DNA from: Gemmatimonadales bacterium
Lineage (GTDB): Bacteria > Gemmatimonadota > Gemmatimonadetes > Gemmatimonadales > GWC2-71-9
DNA: 64,000 nt
Reading direction: 5' to 3'
Assembly (NCBI GenBank): GCA_020633775.1
Contig: JACKDA010000003.1
Coordinates: 95,802-159,801 of the forward strand
Every line of letters starts with the position of its first letter. Position 1 is the first letter of the stretch. Shown here one piece after another: positions 27,199-36,394 of the stretch. The translations under genes and the position numbers were made by a program. Under the pieces are notes generated by a model. It had not been told where the DNA came from. It was given only the letters and a program-made list of their open reading frames with translations, and did no database searches.

Positions 27199-29706
27199 AT
27201 GCCTCCTCGCGCCCAGCGCCCGTCGGTCCACAAGTTCGGGGGCGCGGCGCTCGCCGATGCCGCCTCGATCCGCGCCGTCACCGAGATCGTCCTCACCCGC
27301 CCCGGCCTGCCGATCGTGGTGGTGTCGGCGCTGCACGGCATCACCGACCTCCTCCTCGACCTGATCGCCACGGCGGAACAGGGCGCCTCCGCCCGCGCGG
27401 TGCGCGAGGCGGCCGCCTTCCGGCTCCGGCACCGCGAGGTCGTCGAGGCGCTGTTCGCCCCCGGCCGGCGCCGCGCCCTCCTCGCGGAGGTGACGGCCGC
27501 GAGCGACGAGCTGGAAGCGCTGGTGGCGGCCCTCGCCGTGCTGCGGGAGGCCTCCCCGCGGATCCGGGATCACGTCGTGGCGCGTGGCGAGCAGCTCAGC
27601 GCGCGGATCGTCGCGGCGGCCCTGACGACCCGACGTCGCCGCAGTGCGCCGGTGGACCCCGGTGAGGTGATCATCACCGATGGCCCCTACGGCGGCGCCT
27701 CCCCGGACCTCCAGGCCACCCGTACCGCGGCCCACGCCACGCTTGACCCGTTGCTCGCGGCGGGCGTGATCCCGGTGATCCCCGGATTCCTCGGTCGCGC
27801 CCCCGACGGCGGCCTCGCGACCCTGGGTCGCGGCGGTTCGGATCTCACGGCGACGACCCTCGGCCGCGCCCTCGGCGTGAGCGAGGTGACCCTCTGGAAG
27901 GATGTCCCGGGGCTCCTCACCGCCGATCCGCGCGTGGTGCCGGACGCCCGGCTCCTTCCGCTGGTCCACCCGAGCGAGGCCGCGGAGCTCGCCTACTACG
28001 GTGCCAAGGTCCTGCATCCCCGGGCGCTGCTGCCGCTCACCGGCAGCCGCACCGCCCTGCGGGTCCGACCGTTCGCGAACCCCGACGCGACCGGCACCGA
28101 GATCAGCACCCGCCACGAGCCCGGCGCGCCGCCGGTCCGCTCGCTCTCCGCCGTCCGCGGGCAGGCGCTGGTGACGGTCGCCGGTTCCGGCATCCTCGGC
28201 GTGCCGGGCATGTCCGCGCGAACCTTCGGTGCGCTGCAGACCGCCGGGATCTCGGTGTCGATGATCGCCCAGGCCTCCTCCGAGTACACCATCGACTTCA
28301 CGGTGCCGGCCGAGGCCGCGGACCATGCCGTCGACGTGCTGCAGCGTGCCTTCCGCAGCGAGATCGCGCATGGCGAGCTCGAGGCGATCCGTGCCCGGTC
28401 CGGGGTGGCGATCGTCGCGGTGGTCGGGCTGCGCATGGCCGGGCATCCCGGCATCGCGGCCCGCGTCTTCGACGCCCTCGAGGCCGCCGACGTCAATGTC
28501 GTGTCGATCGCCCAGGGCTCGGCCGAGCACAACATCTCCATCGTGGTCGAGGGCGATGATGTGCCCGCCGCCCTGCGACGCATCCATGCCGCGTTCCAGC
28601 TCGGCAAGGAAGGCGGCGGGCGCCCCCGGCGACGGACCGGCAAGGACATCGTGCTCCTCGGGGCGGGCACGATCGGCTGCGCCACGCTCGACCTCCTCGC
28701 CGCCACGCCGCAGCGCTTCGCCTCGCTGCGGATCGTGGCGGTGGTCGACCGCCGCGGCGTGATCCACCGGATGTCGGGCCTCGGCCCCGCCGAGCTGCGC
28801 GGCATCGCCGCGCACAAGCGGGCGGGTGGCTCGCTCGCGGACCTCCCGAACGGCGAGCGATGCACGCCGGCCGAGGCGCTCCGCGCGCTCGCGCAGCGCG
28901 CACTGATCCGACCCGCGGTCGTCGACCTCACCGCCGAGGACACCAGCGAGTTGCTGCGCGAGATGGCGGAGGCGGGATTCGACGTGGTGCTCGCGAACAA
29001 GCGCCCGCTCGCCGCGCCGTTCGCCAGCTACCGCGCCCTCCTCGAGGCCCTCGAAGCGCACGGTGGCCGACTCCGTCACGAGGCCACGGTCGGCGCCGGA
29101 CTCCCGCTGATCCTCGCGGTGCAGCAATTGATCCGCACCGGCGATCGGGTGCGCCGCCTCGAGGGTGCCCTCAGTGGCACCGTCGGCACGGTGCTGAGCG
29201 CCCTCGACCGCGGGGTGCCATTCTCCGCCGCGGTGCGCGAGGCCCGCGAGGCCGGGATGACCGAGCCCGACCCACGCGACGATCTTTCGGGCGTCGATGT
29301 CGCACGCAAGGCGCTCATCCTCGACCGACTGCTTGGCCACCGCAGGAACCTGGAGGACGTGCGCGTCGAGACCCTCGTCCGCGGCGCGGTGCGCGGCGAC
29401 CCCGCCGATTGGCTCAAGGGACTCGACCGGGATGATGCCTGGTGGAGCGCGAAGGCGCAGGAGGCCCACGCGCACGGGCGGGTCCTCCGCTACATCGCCA
29501 CGATCACCCGCAGCCGCGTCGAGGTGGGGCTCCGCGCGGTCCCGCGCGACCACCCGATCGGCCAGCTCTCGGGAGCGGCGAATCGTCTCGTCATCACCTC
29601 GGGGCGCTATGGCAGGTCTCCGCTCGTGATCACCGGACCGGGAGCCGGGCCGGAGGTCACGGCGACGGGCGTGCTCGCCGATCTTCTCGGACTGACGGGG
29701 GCGTGA
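27199..29706 (+). CDS. thrA: ThrA, bifunctional aspartokinase / homoserine dehydrogenase
   Basis: 835 residues catalysing the first and third steps from aspartate to homoserine. The aspartokinase half starts KFGGAAL (usually KFGGTS) and has GRGGSDLTATTLG and EVTLWKDVPGLLTADPR. Two ACT domains (about 315-470) provide allosteric sites, with GVPGMSARTFGALQ and GHPGIAARVFDALE repeats. The dehydrogenase half has VLLGAGTIGCATLDLL, VVLANKRPLA, HEATVGAGLP and EPDPRDDLSGVDVARK. The length matches the E. coli ThrA class. It overlaps thrB by one base. Homoserine made here feeds both thrBC and the metXB genes near 50 kb. Confidence 0.96.
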   Translation: MPPRAQRPSVHKFGGAALADAASIRAVTEIVLTRPGLPIVVVSALHGITDLLLDLIATAEQGASARAVREAAAFRLRHREVVEALFAPGRRRALLAEVTAASDELEALVAALAVLREASPRIRDHVVARGEQLSARIVAAALTTRRRRSAPVDPGEVIITDGPYGGASPDLQATRTAAHATLDPLLAAGVIPVIPGFLGRAPDGGLATLGRGGSDLTATTLGRALGVSEVTLWKDVPGLLTADPRVVPDARLLPLVHPSEAAELAYYGAKVLHPRALLPLTGSRTALRVRPFANPDATGTEISTRHEPGAPPVRSLSAVRGQALVTVAGSGILGVPGMSARTFGALQTAGISVSMIAQASSEYTIDFTVPAEAADHAVDVLQRAFRSEIAHGELEAIRARSGVAIVAVVGLRMAGHPGIAARVFDALEAADVNVVSIAQGSAEHNISIVVEGDDVPAALRRIHAAFQLGKEGGGRPRRRTGKDIVLLGAGTIGCATLDLLAATPQRFASLRIVAVVDRRGVIHRMSGLGPAELRGIAAHKRAGGSLADLPNGERCTPAEALRALAQRALIRPAVVDLTAEDTSELLREMAEAGFDVVLANKRPLAAPFASYRALLEALEAHGGRLRHEATVGAGLPLILAVQQLIRTGDRVRRLEGALSGTVGTVLSALDRGVPFSAAVREAREAGMTEPDPRDDLSGVDVARKALILDRLLGHRRNLEDVRVETLVRGAVRGDPADWLKGLDRDDAWWSAKAQEAHAHGRVLRYIATITRSRVEVGLRAVPRDHPIGQLSGAANRLVITSGRYGRSPLVITGPGAGPEVTATGVLADLLGLTGA

Positions 29707-30632
29707 TGTCCAACCGTGACGGCGTGGCCGTCTTCACACCCGGCTCGATCGGCAACGTCGGCCCCGGACTCGATATCCTCGGCCTCGCCGTCGCCGGCGC
29801 GGGCGACACCGTCCACGCCTCCTGGGGCACCGCCTCCGGGATCACCGTCGTCGACACGGGCCATCCCGACCTCCCCGACGACCCGACCCGGAACACCGCG
29901 GCGATCGCCGCAGCCGCCGTCGCCCGGCACGCCGGGGCCTCACGGGGGATCGCCCTGCGCATCACCAAGGGGCTGCCCCTCTCCGGCGGCCAGGGCGGCA
30001 GCGCCGCCTCGGCGGTCGCGGGCGCGATGGCGGCCAACCTGCTCCTCGAGGCCGACCTCGACACCGCGACGCTCCTCACCTGCGCGCTGGAGGCCGAGGC
30101 GACGGTCGCGGGACGCCACCTCGACAACATCGCGCCGTCACTCCTCGGCGGCCTCGTCCTGATCCGCTCCCTCGAGCCGATCGATGTCGTCCGCCTCCCC
30201 GTGCCGCCCACCCTCCGGGTCGTCCTCGTGCACCCGGCGATGCAGCTTCGCACGCGCGACGCCCGCGCGGCCCTCCCGACCGAGGTGCCACGCGATGTCG
30301 CGCTGCAGCAGGCCGCAAACGTCGCCGCGATGGTCGCGGGCGCCTGCCTCGCCGACCTCGCGCTCCTCGGGCGCGCCATCGATGATCGCATCGCGGAGCC
30401 GGTGCGCGCCGCGCTCCTCCCGGGCTTCCCCGACGCGCGACGCGCCGCGCTCGACGCGGGCGCCCTCGGCTGCTCGATCAGCGGGGCGGGTCCGACCGCG
30501 TTTGCACTCGCCGACTCCGACGAGGCCGCGACTGCCGTGGCCGCGGCGATGGTCGCGGCATATGCAACGGCCGGTCTCGAGGCACGCCCCGTGGTGACCC
30601 GCCCCGACCTCGAAGGGACCCGCCGCGCATGA
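29706..30632 (+). CDS. thrB: ThrB, homoserine kinase
   Basis: 308-residue GHMP kinase that phosphorylates homoserine. The ATP-binding motif is LPLSGGQGGSAASAVAGA and the N-terminal strand is VAVFTPGSIGNVGPGLDILG; the C-terminal GHMP motif is LGCSISGAGPTAFAL. The ATG overlaps the last base of thrA and its stop shares ATGA with thrC. Gene order thrA-thrB-thrC is the classic operon order. Confidence 0.96.
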   Translation: MSNRDGVAVFTPGSIGNVGPGLDILGLAVAGAGDTVHASWGTASGITVVDTGHPDLPDDPTRNTAAIAAAAVARHAGASRGIALRITKGLPLSGGQGGSAASAVAGAMAANLLLEADLDTATLLTCALEAEATVAGRHLDNIAPSLLGGLVLIRSLEPIDVVRLPVPPTLRVVLVHPAMQLRTRDARAALPTEVPRDVALQQAANVAAMVAGACLADLALLGRAIDDRIAEPVRAALLPGFPDARRAALDAGALGCSISGAGPTAFALADSDEAATAVAAAMVAAYATAGLEARPVVTRPDLEGTRRA

Positions 30633-31903
30633 GCGAGCCGACTGCCATGACCATCGTCTGCGATGACTGCGGCACCACCCAGCCCGAGTTGTCCACGCGC
30701 ACGCGCTGCACCTGCGGCGGTCTCCTGCTCGTGCGCCATGTTCCCACCGTGACCGGCGACGCGCTCCGCCGCCGCTTCGACGACGCGTGCTGCGCGCGCC
30801 CATCGCGCACCGCGTCCGGCGTCTGGCGCTTCGGGGAGATCGTCCAGCCGCTGGCGATGGCCGATGCGGTCTCGCATCCGGAAGGGAACACGCCGGTGAT
30901 GCACCGGGCGGCACTCGCGGCGTGGGCCGGGATCGACGGCCTCGTCGTGAAGCACGAGGGCTACAACCCGACCGGCTCGTTCAAGGATCGCGGCATGACC
31001 GTCGCCGTCACGCAGGCGCGCCGACTCGGCGCGCGTGCGGTCGCCTGCGCCTCGACCGGCAACACCTCCGCCTCGCTGGCATCGTATGCGGCCCAGGCAG
31101 GGATCCCGGCGCTCGTCTTCGTGCCGGAAGGTCAGGTCGCCATGGGCAAGCTGGCGCAATCGCTCGCGTACGGGGCGCGAACGCTCATGGTCCGCGGCGA
31201 CTTCGACGACTGCCTGCGGTTGGTCCAGGAGGCCGGCGACGCGCTCGGGATCTACCTGGTCAACTCCATCAATCCGTTCCGACTCGAGGGCCAGAAGACG
31301 ATCGTCCTCGAGCTGCTGCGCCAGTTCGACTGGGATCCGCCCGACTGGATCTGCCTCCCGGCCGGCAACCTCGGCAACACCGCGGCCTTCGGGAAGGCGC
31401 TGGAAGAGGCGCACGCCTGGGGCCTGATCCCCCGCCTGCCCCGGCTGGCGGCGATCCAGGCGAGCGGCGCGGCGCCGTTCGCCGCGGCCTTCTCGCGGGG
31501 CTTTGACACCCTCGTCCCCGTGCAGGCCGAGACCCTCGCCACGGCGATCCGCATCGGGGCCCCCGCCTCGTATCGGCGGGCTGTTCGCGCCATCACGGCG
31601 ACCAATGGCGTTGTCCTCCACGTCGAGGACCGCGACATCCTCGAGGCGAAGGCGCGGATCGATGCCGCGGGGATCGGCTGCGAACCGGCCAGCGCGGCGG
31701 CGGTGGCAGGGGCCCGCGCCCTGCGGTCCAGCGGGGTCATCCAGCCGACCGACCGGGTCGCCGCGATCCTGACCGGTCACGTCCTCAAGGATCCCGGCAT
31801 CGTCGAGCGGATGCACGGCGCAGGCGGACTCATCGAGGCCCCCAACCGGCCGGTGACCATCGATCCCACCCTCGAGGCGATATCGGCCGTCATCGACGGG
31901 TAG
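30629..31903 (+). CDS. thrC: ThrC, threonine synthase
   Basis: 424-residue PLP enzyme that converts O-phosphohomoserine to threonine. The PLP lysine is in NPTGSFKDRGM, with CASTGNTSASLASYAA and the glycine loop PAGNLGNTAAFGKAL. An N-terminal cysteine pair set (CDDCGTTQ, CTCGG) looks like the small zinc ribbon found in many threonine synthases of this clade. Last gene of the operon; a 222-base gap follows. Confidence 0.96.
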   Translation: MSEPTAMTIVCDDCGTTQPELSTRTRCTCGGLLLVRHVPTVTGDALRRRFDDACCARPSRTASGVWRFGEIVQPLAMADAVSHPEGNTPVMHRAALAAWAGIDGLVVKHEGYNPTGSFKDRGMTVAVTQARRLGARAVACASTGNTSASLASYAAQAGIPALVFVPEGQVAMGKLAQSLAYGARTLMVRGDFDDCLRLVQEAGDALGIYLVNSINPFRLEGQKTIVLELLRQFDWDPPDWICLPAGNLGNTAAFGKALEEAHAWGLIPRLPRLAAIQASGAAPFAAAFSRGFDTLVPVQAETLATAIRIGAPASYRRAVRAITATNGVVLHVEDRDILEAKARIDAAGIGCEPASAAAVAGARALRSSGVIQPTDRVAAILTGHVLKDPGIVERMHGAGGLIEAPNRPVTIDPTLEAISAVIDG

Positions 31904-32125
31904 TCCGACCCCTGTTGCAGCGGCGCAGCAATTGCTCAGGATAGTGTGGCGTCACTCCGGCACCTGCGGGTCGGCTGGAGCACCCTGTCCCGGGACCATC
32001 CGTGCCAAGTCATTATCAAACAACGCCTTACGGCTTTGCCGCACGATCGGCACCCGGGTTGCACCTCGGGAGGGCAACCGCGTGCCTCCTCCCCCGGGGG
32101 GTGCCACAGAAGGAGCCAGGTTCCG
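31904..32125 (+). other. intergenic region with structured leader before the PEP-CTERM gene
   Basis: No gene. Between 32049 and 32105 two nested pairings can form: an outer stem GGCACCC/GGGTGCC and an inner GGTTGC (32057-32062) with GCAACC (32074-32079). The structure ends 21 bases before the ATG, next to the AGGAG ribosome site. It does not match the c-di-GMP riboswitch consensus I know. It could be a leader structure or chance in GC-rich DNA. Confidence 0.35.
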
Positions 32126-32866
32126 ATGATCCGCCAGAGTGCCCTCCTCGCCGCCGCCACCCTCCTGCTCGCCAGCCCGGCTCGGGCCGTCGATCCGGGG
32201 AAGGCGTTCGCGCCGGACTTCGGGACCAGCTCACCGTTCTTCTCGCTCTCCAACACGGTGACGGTGACCTACTACGGCTGGGAGGGAACCACCGTCTTCG
32301 GTCACACCCTCTGGGCCTTCACGGCCTCGCAGTTCGGGAGCAACAGCGCCAACGGCTGCTTCGGCTGGATGCCGGCAGCGACCTGCGCCGCGGTCATGGG
32401 CACCACCGTCGCGGCGAAGCCGTACGGCGCGAGTTCCTCGCCCTACCTCCCGGGGCAGGTGCCCGGGCCCGTCGTCTCCAGCTTCGGCTGGACGCCGGGG
32501 ACCGAGATCATCTTCGCGATCGCCGTCGACCAGGGCGACGGCTTCAACTGGTTCTTCTCGGGCAGCCCGAGCCGCAACAGCGACGGGCTCGCGCATGTGG
32601 CCTACTTCGACCCGATTCTCTTCCCGCTGGGCGTGCCGGGGAATCAGGGGCAGGGCGTGGTGCCCCAGACCGCCGGCCTCTCGCTCTACGGCTTCGAGGA
32701 CGTGGCGTACCAGTACAGCGACTGGGACTTCGACAACGTGATCTTCGCGATCGACCAGGGGATCACCACCGAGACCGTGCCCGAGCCGGCCACGATGGTG
32801 CTCTTCGGCACCGGTGCCTCGGCCCTGGCCGCGTTGCGCCGGCGGCGGCGCCCCACGACGACCTGA
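32126..32866 (+). CDS. secreted PEP-CTERM sorting-domain protein
   Basis: 246 residues with a signal peptide (ALLAAATLLLASPARAV) and a C-terminal PEP-CTERM signal: VPEPATMVLF, a short hydrophobic stretch, then a run of arginines (ALRRRRRP). PEP-CTERM proteins are recognised by an exosortase and are usually co-inherited with exopolysaccharide genes; no exosortase gene lies in this window. The middle is rich in Gly, Phe, Trp and Ser and contains two isolated cysteines; no domain recognised. AGGAG lies 8 bases before the ATG. It precedes the glycosyltransferase operon by 34 bases. Confidence 0.85.
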   Translation: MIRQSALLAAATLLLASPARAVDPGKAFAPDFGTSSPFFSLSNTVTVTYYGWEGTTVFGHTLWAFTASQFGSNSANGCFGWMPAATCAAVMGTTVAAKPYGASSSPYLPGQVPGPVVSSFGWTPGTEIIFAIAVDQGDGFNWFFSGSPSRNSDGLAHVAYFDPILFPLGVPGNQGQGVVPQTAGLSLYGFEDVAYQYSDWDFDNVIFAIDQGITTETVPEPATMVLFGTGASALAALRRRRRPTTT

Positions 32867-32900
32867 GTCTCCTCCTCCGCAGGGCAGGAGATCCACCGCG

Positions 32901-34376
32901 ATGAGGTCGACCACTCGGGTCGGCCTCGTCGTGTTGTGCGTCGGGATCGCGGCGCAGGTGGCGGCGCACCTGGGCGACGTCGTGCTCGCCTTCTGGGATG
33001 CGCAGGCCCATCTGGACATCGCCCGGCGGGTGATCGACTCGACCACTCCTGGTCTCCAGATGCTCGGCACGGTGTGGCTACCGGTGCCGCATCTCCTCTA
33101 CCTGCCGTTCACGCAGATCGACCCGCTCTGGTGGAACGGCCTCGCCGGCGGCATCGTCGGCCTGGCGGCGTTCGTGCTCATGGCGGTCAGCGTCCACGAC
33201 ATCGTGCGGCGGCGGAGCGAGCGCGCGGCGGCGGCATGGATCGCCGTGGCGATCGTGGCGTGCAACCCCACCCTGCTCTACTTGCAGACCACCGCGATGA
33301 CCGAGCCGCTGCTGCTCGGCTTCCTTGCGGCCGCCACCGCGCGCCTCGATCGCTGGCGCGAGGGCGGCGAGGATCGCCTCCTCCTCGGTGCCGGGGCCTG
33401 GACGGCGCTGGCGGTCGGCTCCCGCTACGATGGCTGGTTCTTCGCCGCCGTGGCGGCCGTTGCCGTCCTCGCCATCAGTCGACGCCTCGGTCCGGTGCTC
33501 CGCTTCGTCGCACTCCCAGCCGTCGTCGTGGCAGCGTGGCTCGTCTTCAATGCGGTGTACTTCGGCGACCCGCTCGAGTTCCAGCGCGGGATCTGGTCGG
33601 CCGCGAGCCAGCAGGCGACGCTCGCCGGCGAGGGCCTCCTCCCCACCCGCGGCGCGCCGCTGCTCGACCTCGGGTACTACCTCGGCGCGGTGGGCCTCAC
33701 CTCCGGGTGGCTGCTGCTCGCGGTCGGCACCCTGGGGAGTCTCCTGGCACTTCGGCACCGGGAGCACCGGGTGGTCCTCCTCCTCCTCTGGTCGGTCCTC
33801 CCGTTCAACGTGCTCGCCCTGTTCGCCGGCCAGAGTGCCATCGCCCTGCCCTGGACCGACCCGGCCGGGGTCCTCAACCTGCGCTACGGGATCATGCTCC
33901 TCCCGGCCCTGGCGGTGGGCGCGGTCCTCGGCCTGGAGCACCTCGCGACCCGGCGGGGCATGCTCCTCGCTCTTGCGGTGGTCGGGGCGCTGCAGGTCGG
34001 CCACTTCGCGTGGAAATGGCCCGCGGCGGTCGGCGGGCTGCGCGAGGGACTGGCGATCCGCGATGGTGATGCGGCCCAGATGCGGGCCTCCCGCTGGCTG
34101 GCGACCCACTATGACCGGGGGCGGGTGCTGGTGGCCCCGGCAGTGAACATCTCGCCGCGGACCAGGATCCGGCTCCGCGACCGGGTGTACCCGTGGACCT
34201 GGGAACTGGGGCAGGCGGCGCTCGATGCCCCGGCCGAGGTGGTCGATTGGGTCGTCGTCGATCGCCGGGCCCAGGGCGACCCCGTGACCAAGGCCGTGGC
34301 GGCCGACACCTCGTTCGCCCGCCGCTTCCAGCTCGCCTTCCGCGAGCGTGAACTCGAGATCTGGCAGCGCCGATGA
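32901..34376 (+). CDS. polytopic GT-C-like glycosyltransferase (GT39/ArnT-like)
   Basis: 491-residue membrane protein with roughly ten hydrophobic segments and a C-terminal extramembrane region. The first loop contains WDAQAHLDIARRVIDS, where the acidic residue fits the catalytic position of GT-C enzymes that use polyprenyl-phosphate sugars. It is predicted to transfer or attach sugars on the periplasmic side. CAGGAG lies 10 bases before the ATG. Its stop overlaps the ATG at 34373 of the next gene. Confidence 0.7.
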   Translation: MRSTTRVGLVVLCVGIAAQVAAHLGDVVLAFWDAQAHLDIARRVIDSTTPGLQMLGTVWLPVPHLLYLPFTQIDPLWWNGLAGGIVGLAAFVLMAVSVHDIVRRRSERAAAAWIAVAIVACNPTLLYLQTTAMTEPLLLGFLAAATARLDRWREGGEDRLLLGAGAWTALAVGSRYDGWFFAAVAAVAVLAISRRLGPVLRFVALPAVVVAAWLVFNAVYFGDPLEFQRGIWSAASQQATLAGEGLLPTRGAPLLDLGYYLGAVGLTSGWLLLAVGTLGSLLALRHREHRVVLLLLWSVLPFNVLALFAGQSAIALPWTDPAGVLNLRYGIMLLPALAVGAVLGLEHLATRRGMLLALAVVGALQVGHFAWKWPAAVGGLREGLAIRDGDAAQMRASRWLATHYDRGRVLVAPAVNISPRTRIRLRDRVYPWTWELGQAALDAPAEVVDWVVVDRRAQGDPVTKAVAADTSFARRFQLAFRERELEIWQRR

Positions 34377-34402
34377 GCTCCACCCCATTCAAGGGTCATC
34401 CC

Positions 34403-36394
34403 ATGCCTTCCCGTGCCCTGCTCCTCCTTGCGGCGCTCCTCGTGGCCGCCTGTGATGCCCCGACTCCGGACGTGCCGGACACCGAGGCGGCCTCGGGCCT
34501 CGCCACCATGGATTCCCTCGCGAGCGGGGGTGGCGTCGACTCCGCCGCGGCACCGCCGGTCGCGGCCTCGCCCGATTCGGTCGTGGTGGCAACGCCCACC
34601 CTCGCCGAGATCGGGTATCAGGAGGGGATCACCCTCCTCGGGGCAGCCGACCGCACCACGCTCACGCTGCCGGTGCCCGAGGGCCTTGCCCCCCGGGAAC
34701 TCCGCCTTCGGGTGCTCCCCACCCCGCGGATGCCGGACGCGACGGTGATCCTGCAGCAGGGTGCCCGGGTCCTCGCCCAGCGGGCGCTGAGCGACACGGC
34801 CACCGAGCTGGTACTGCCGCTCTCCGAGGTCATCGTGCAGCAGGGTCGCGCGATCGTCGACCTGGCAGTGAACGTCCCCGGGCGCGATGCCTGCGAGGCG
34901 CCGCTCTTCTACCGCACCGTCTTCACCCCGGATGGCGGGCTGACGTACGACGGTGCCCTCGCGCCGGTGCGCTCCGTCAGCGCGTTCTTCGCACCGTGGC
35001 TGCGGCGGGTGACCTTCTATCTCCCCGCCGAACCGTCGCTCGACGCGGCCCAGGCTGCGCTCGATGTCGCCGCGTATGTCGGGCGCCGCTATCGCGGGAT
35101 GGGGACCCGGTTCGTGATCGGCGAACTTCCGCCGGATGGCGGGGCGATCCCGGAACCGCAGCTCGACGAGCGGGCCGTGGTGTGGGCCACCGACGGCCCC
35201 GCGGGGATCCTCGGTCCCGAGGGAGGGCGCGGGACGGTGCTCGCGATTGCCTCGCGCGGCGACGCCCGCACCCTGTTCACGCTGCCGCAGGGTCCGGCCC
35301 TCGTGCCGACGTCCGCGTTCACGACCTCGCTGCTGCGCCTCGACCAGCGCTCGGCCGGCACGGTGAGTCTCGACGCGATGGGCGCCGGGACCCGCACCGT
35401 GCAGGGCAACGCGATCGCGGCGGCGAACTATCGCTTCTCGCTCGCCGACTTCCGCAGCCAGGCCGGTCCGGTCGCGTTCCGGCTCGTCGCCGAACACGCC
35501 TCGCTGCCGCGCGAGACCACCGGCGAGGCGACCGTCCTGCTCAACGGCGCGGTGATCTGGTCCCGGCCGATCGACGAGGGACGGATCGACGCGACGATGC
35601 AGCTGCCGGCCCGGCTGCTGGCGCGGGACAACGACCTCGAGATCCGCTTCTCGGTCCGCCTCGGCGAGGGGGCCTGCATCCTCGGCGCACCGCTGTTCAC
35701 GGCGACCGTGCTGGGCGAGTCGGCCTTCGTCCTCGGCGGCGGCGAGCCCTTCCCGCCGTCGTACGAGCGCTTCCCCGCCGCCCTCGTGCCGGAGTTCTCG
35801 GTCCTCCTCGAACCGCGCGACCGGTTCCGGGTCGAACTCGCCGCGACGATGATCGAGGCGATGCAGCGCACCACCGCCACGCCGATGGCGCCGGTGCTCC
35901 TGCGCGACGCCGCCGAGGCACGCGGCGCCCTGCTCGCGGTGGGAACCGCCTCGCTCGCCGACCGCCTCGGCGCACCGCTCGCGACCGACGGCTTCCGCCT
36001 GCGCGACACCGATGGTCGGGTCTGGGATGAGTACGTGCCGTCGCAATCGTACGGGGCAATGCAGGCGTTCCAGGCCGACGGGCGCGACGTCCTCCTGCTC
36101 CACCACACCGGCGCCGACGGCGCCCCGCTGGCCGCGCTCGTCCGCGAGACCCTGGCCCCGTACGGCTGGTTCGGCGTCCACGGCGACCTCACCCTGCGCG
36201 GTCCGGAGAGCCCCGCGGCGACGATCACCGCGGCCAACTCCGGCTGGCGGATCGAGCCGATCGACACCCGGCCGGCCTCGTTCTTCGCGCGGTACCGCAC
36301 CATGATCTTCGTCGGCATCGGCCTCCTGTTGCTGGCGCTCGTGGTCTGGTTCTACCCGCGCATGGTGCGGCGTGAGCTCGACGCGGCTCGGTGA
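34403..36394 (+). CDS. BcsB-like periplasmic polysaccharide-export subunit, lipoprotein
   Basis: 663 residues from this start. A lipoprotein signal LLLLAALLVAAC is followed by a low-complexity linker, a beta-rich BcsB-type body (FFAPWLRRVTFYLPAEPSLDAA, ALDVAAYVGRRYRG, TVLLNGAVIWSRPID, DNDLEIRFSV) and a single C-terminal helix (MIFVGIGLLLLALVVWFYP) ending in basic residues. BcsB guides nascent cellulose through the periplasm and anchors next to BcsA by such a helix. Here the partner would be the MshEN-GT2 protein encoded next, whose GTG overlaps this gene by 23 bases. An ATG at 34373, overlapping the previous stop, is an alternative start adding 10 residues. A lipobox plus a C-terminal TM is unusual for BcsB. 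Confidence 0.75.
   Translation: MPSRALLLLAALLVAACDAPTPDVPDTEAASGLATMDSLASGGGVDSAAAPPVAASPDSVVVATPTLAEIGYQEGITLLGAADRTTLTLPVPEGLAPRELRLRVLPTPRMPDATVILQQGARVLAQRALSDTATELVLPLSEVIVQQGRAIVDLAVNVPGRDACEAPLFYRTVFTPDGGLTYDGALAPVRSVSAFFAPWLRRVTFYLPAEPSLDAAQAALDVAAYVGRRYRGMGTRFVIGELPPDGGAIPEPQLDERAVVWATDGPAGILGPEGGRGTVLAIASRGDARTLFTLPQGPALVPTSAFTTSLLRLDQRSAGTVSLDAMGAGTRTVQGNAIAAANYRFSLADFRSQAGPVAFRLVAEHASLPRETTGEATVLLNGAVIWSRPIDEGRIDATMQLPARLLARDNDLEIRFSVRLGEGACILGAPLFTATVLGESAFVLGGGEPFPPSYERFPAALVPEFSVLLEPRDRFRVELAATMIEAMQRTTATPMAPVLLRDAAEARGALLAVGTASLADRLGAPLATDGFRLRDTDGRVWDEYVPSQSYGAMQAFQADGRDVLLLHHTGADGAPLAALVRETLAPYGWFGVHGDLTLRGPESPAATITAANSGWRIEPIDTRPASFFARYRTMIFVGIGLLLLALVVWFYPRMVRRELDAAR

Noticed and set aside
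31904..32125. c-di-GMP-I riboswitch before the PEP-CTERM gene
   Set aside because: It would fit the biology, but the conserved GEMM core is not present; only generic GC hairpins are.
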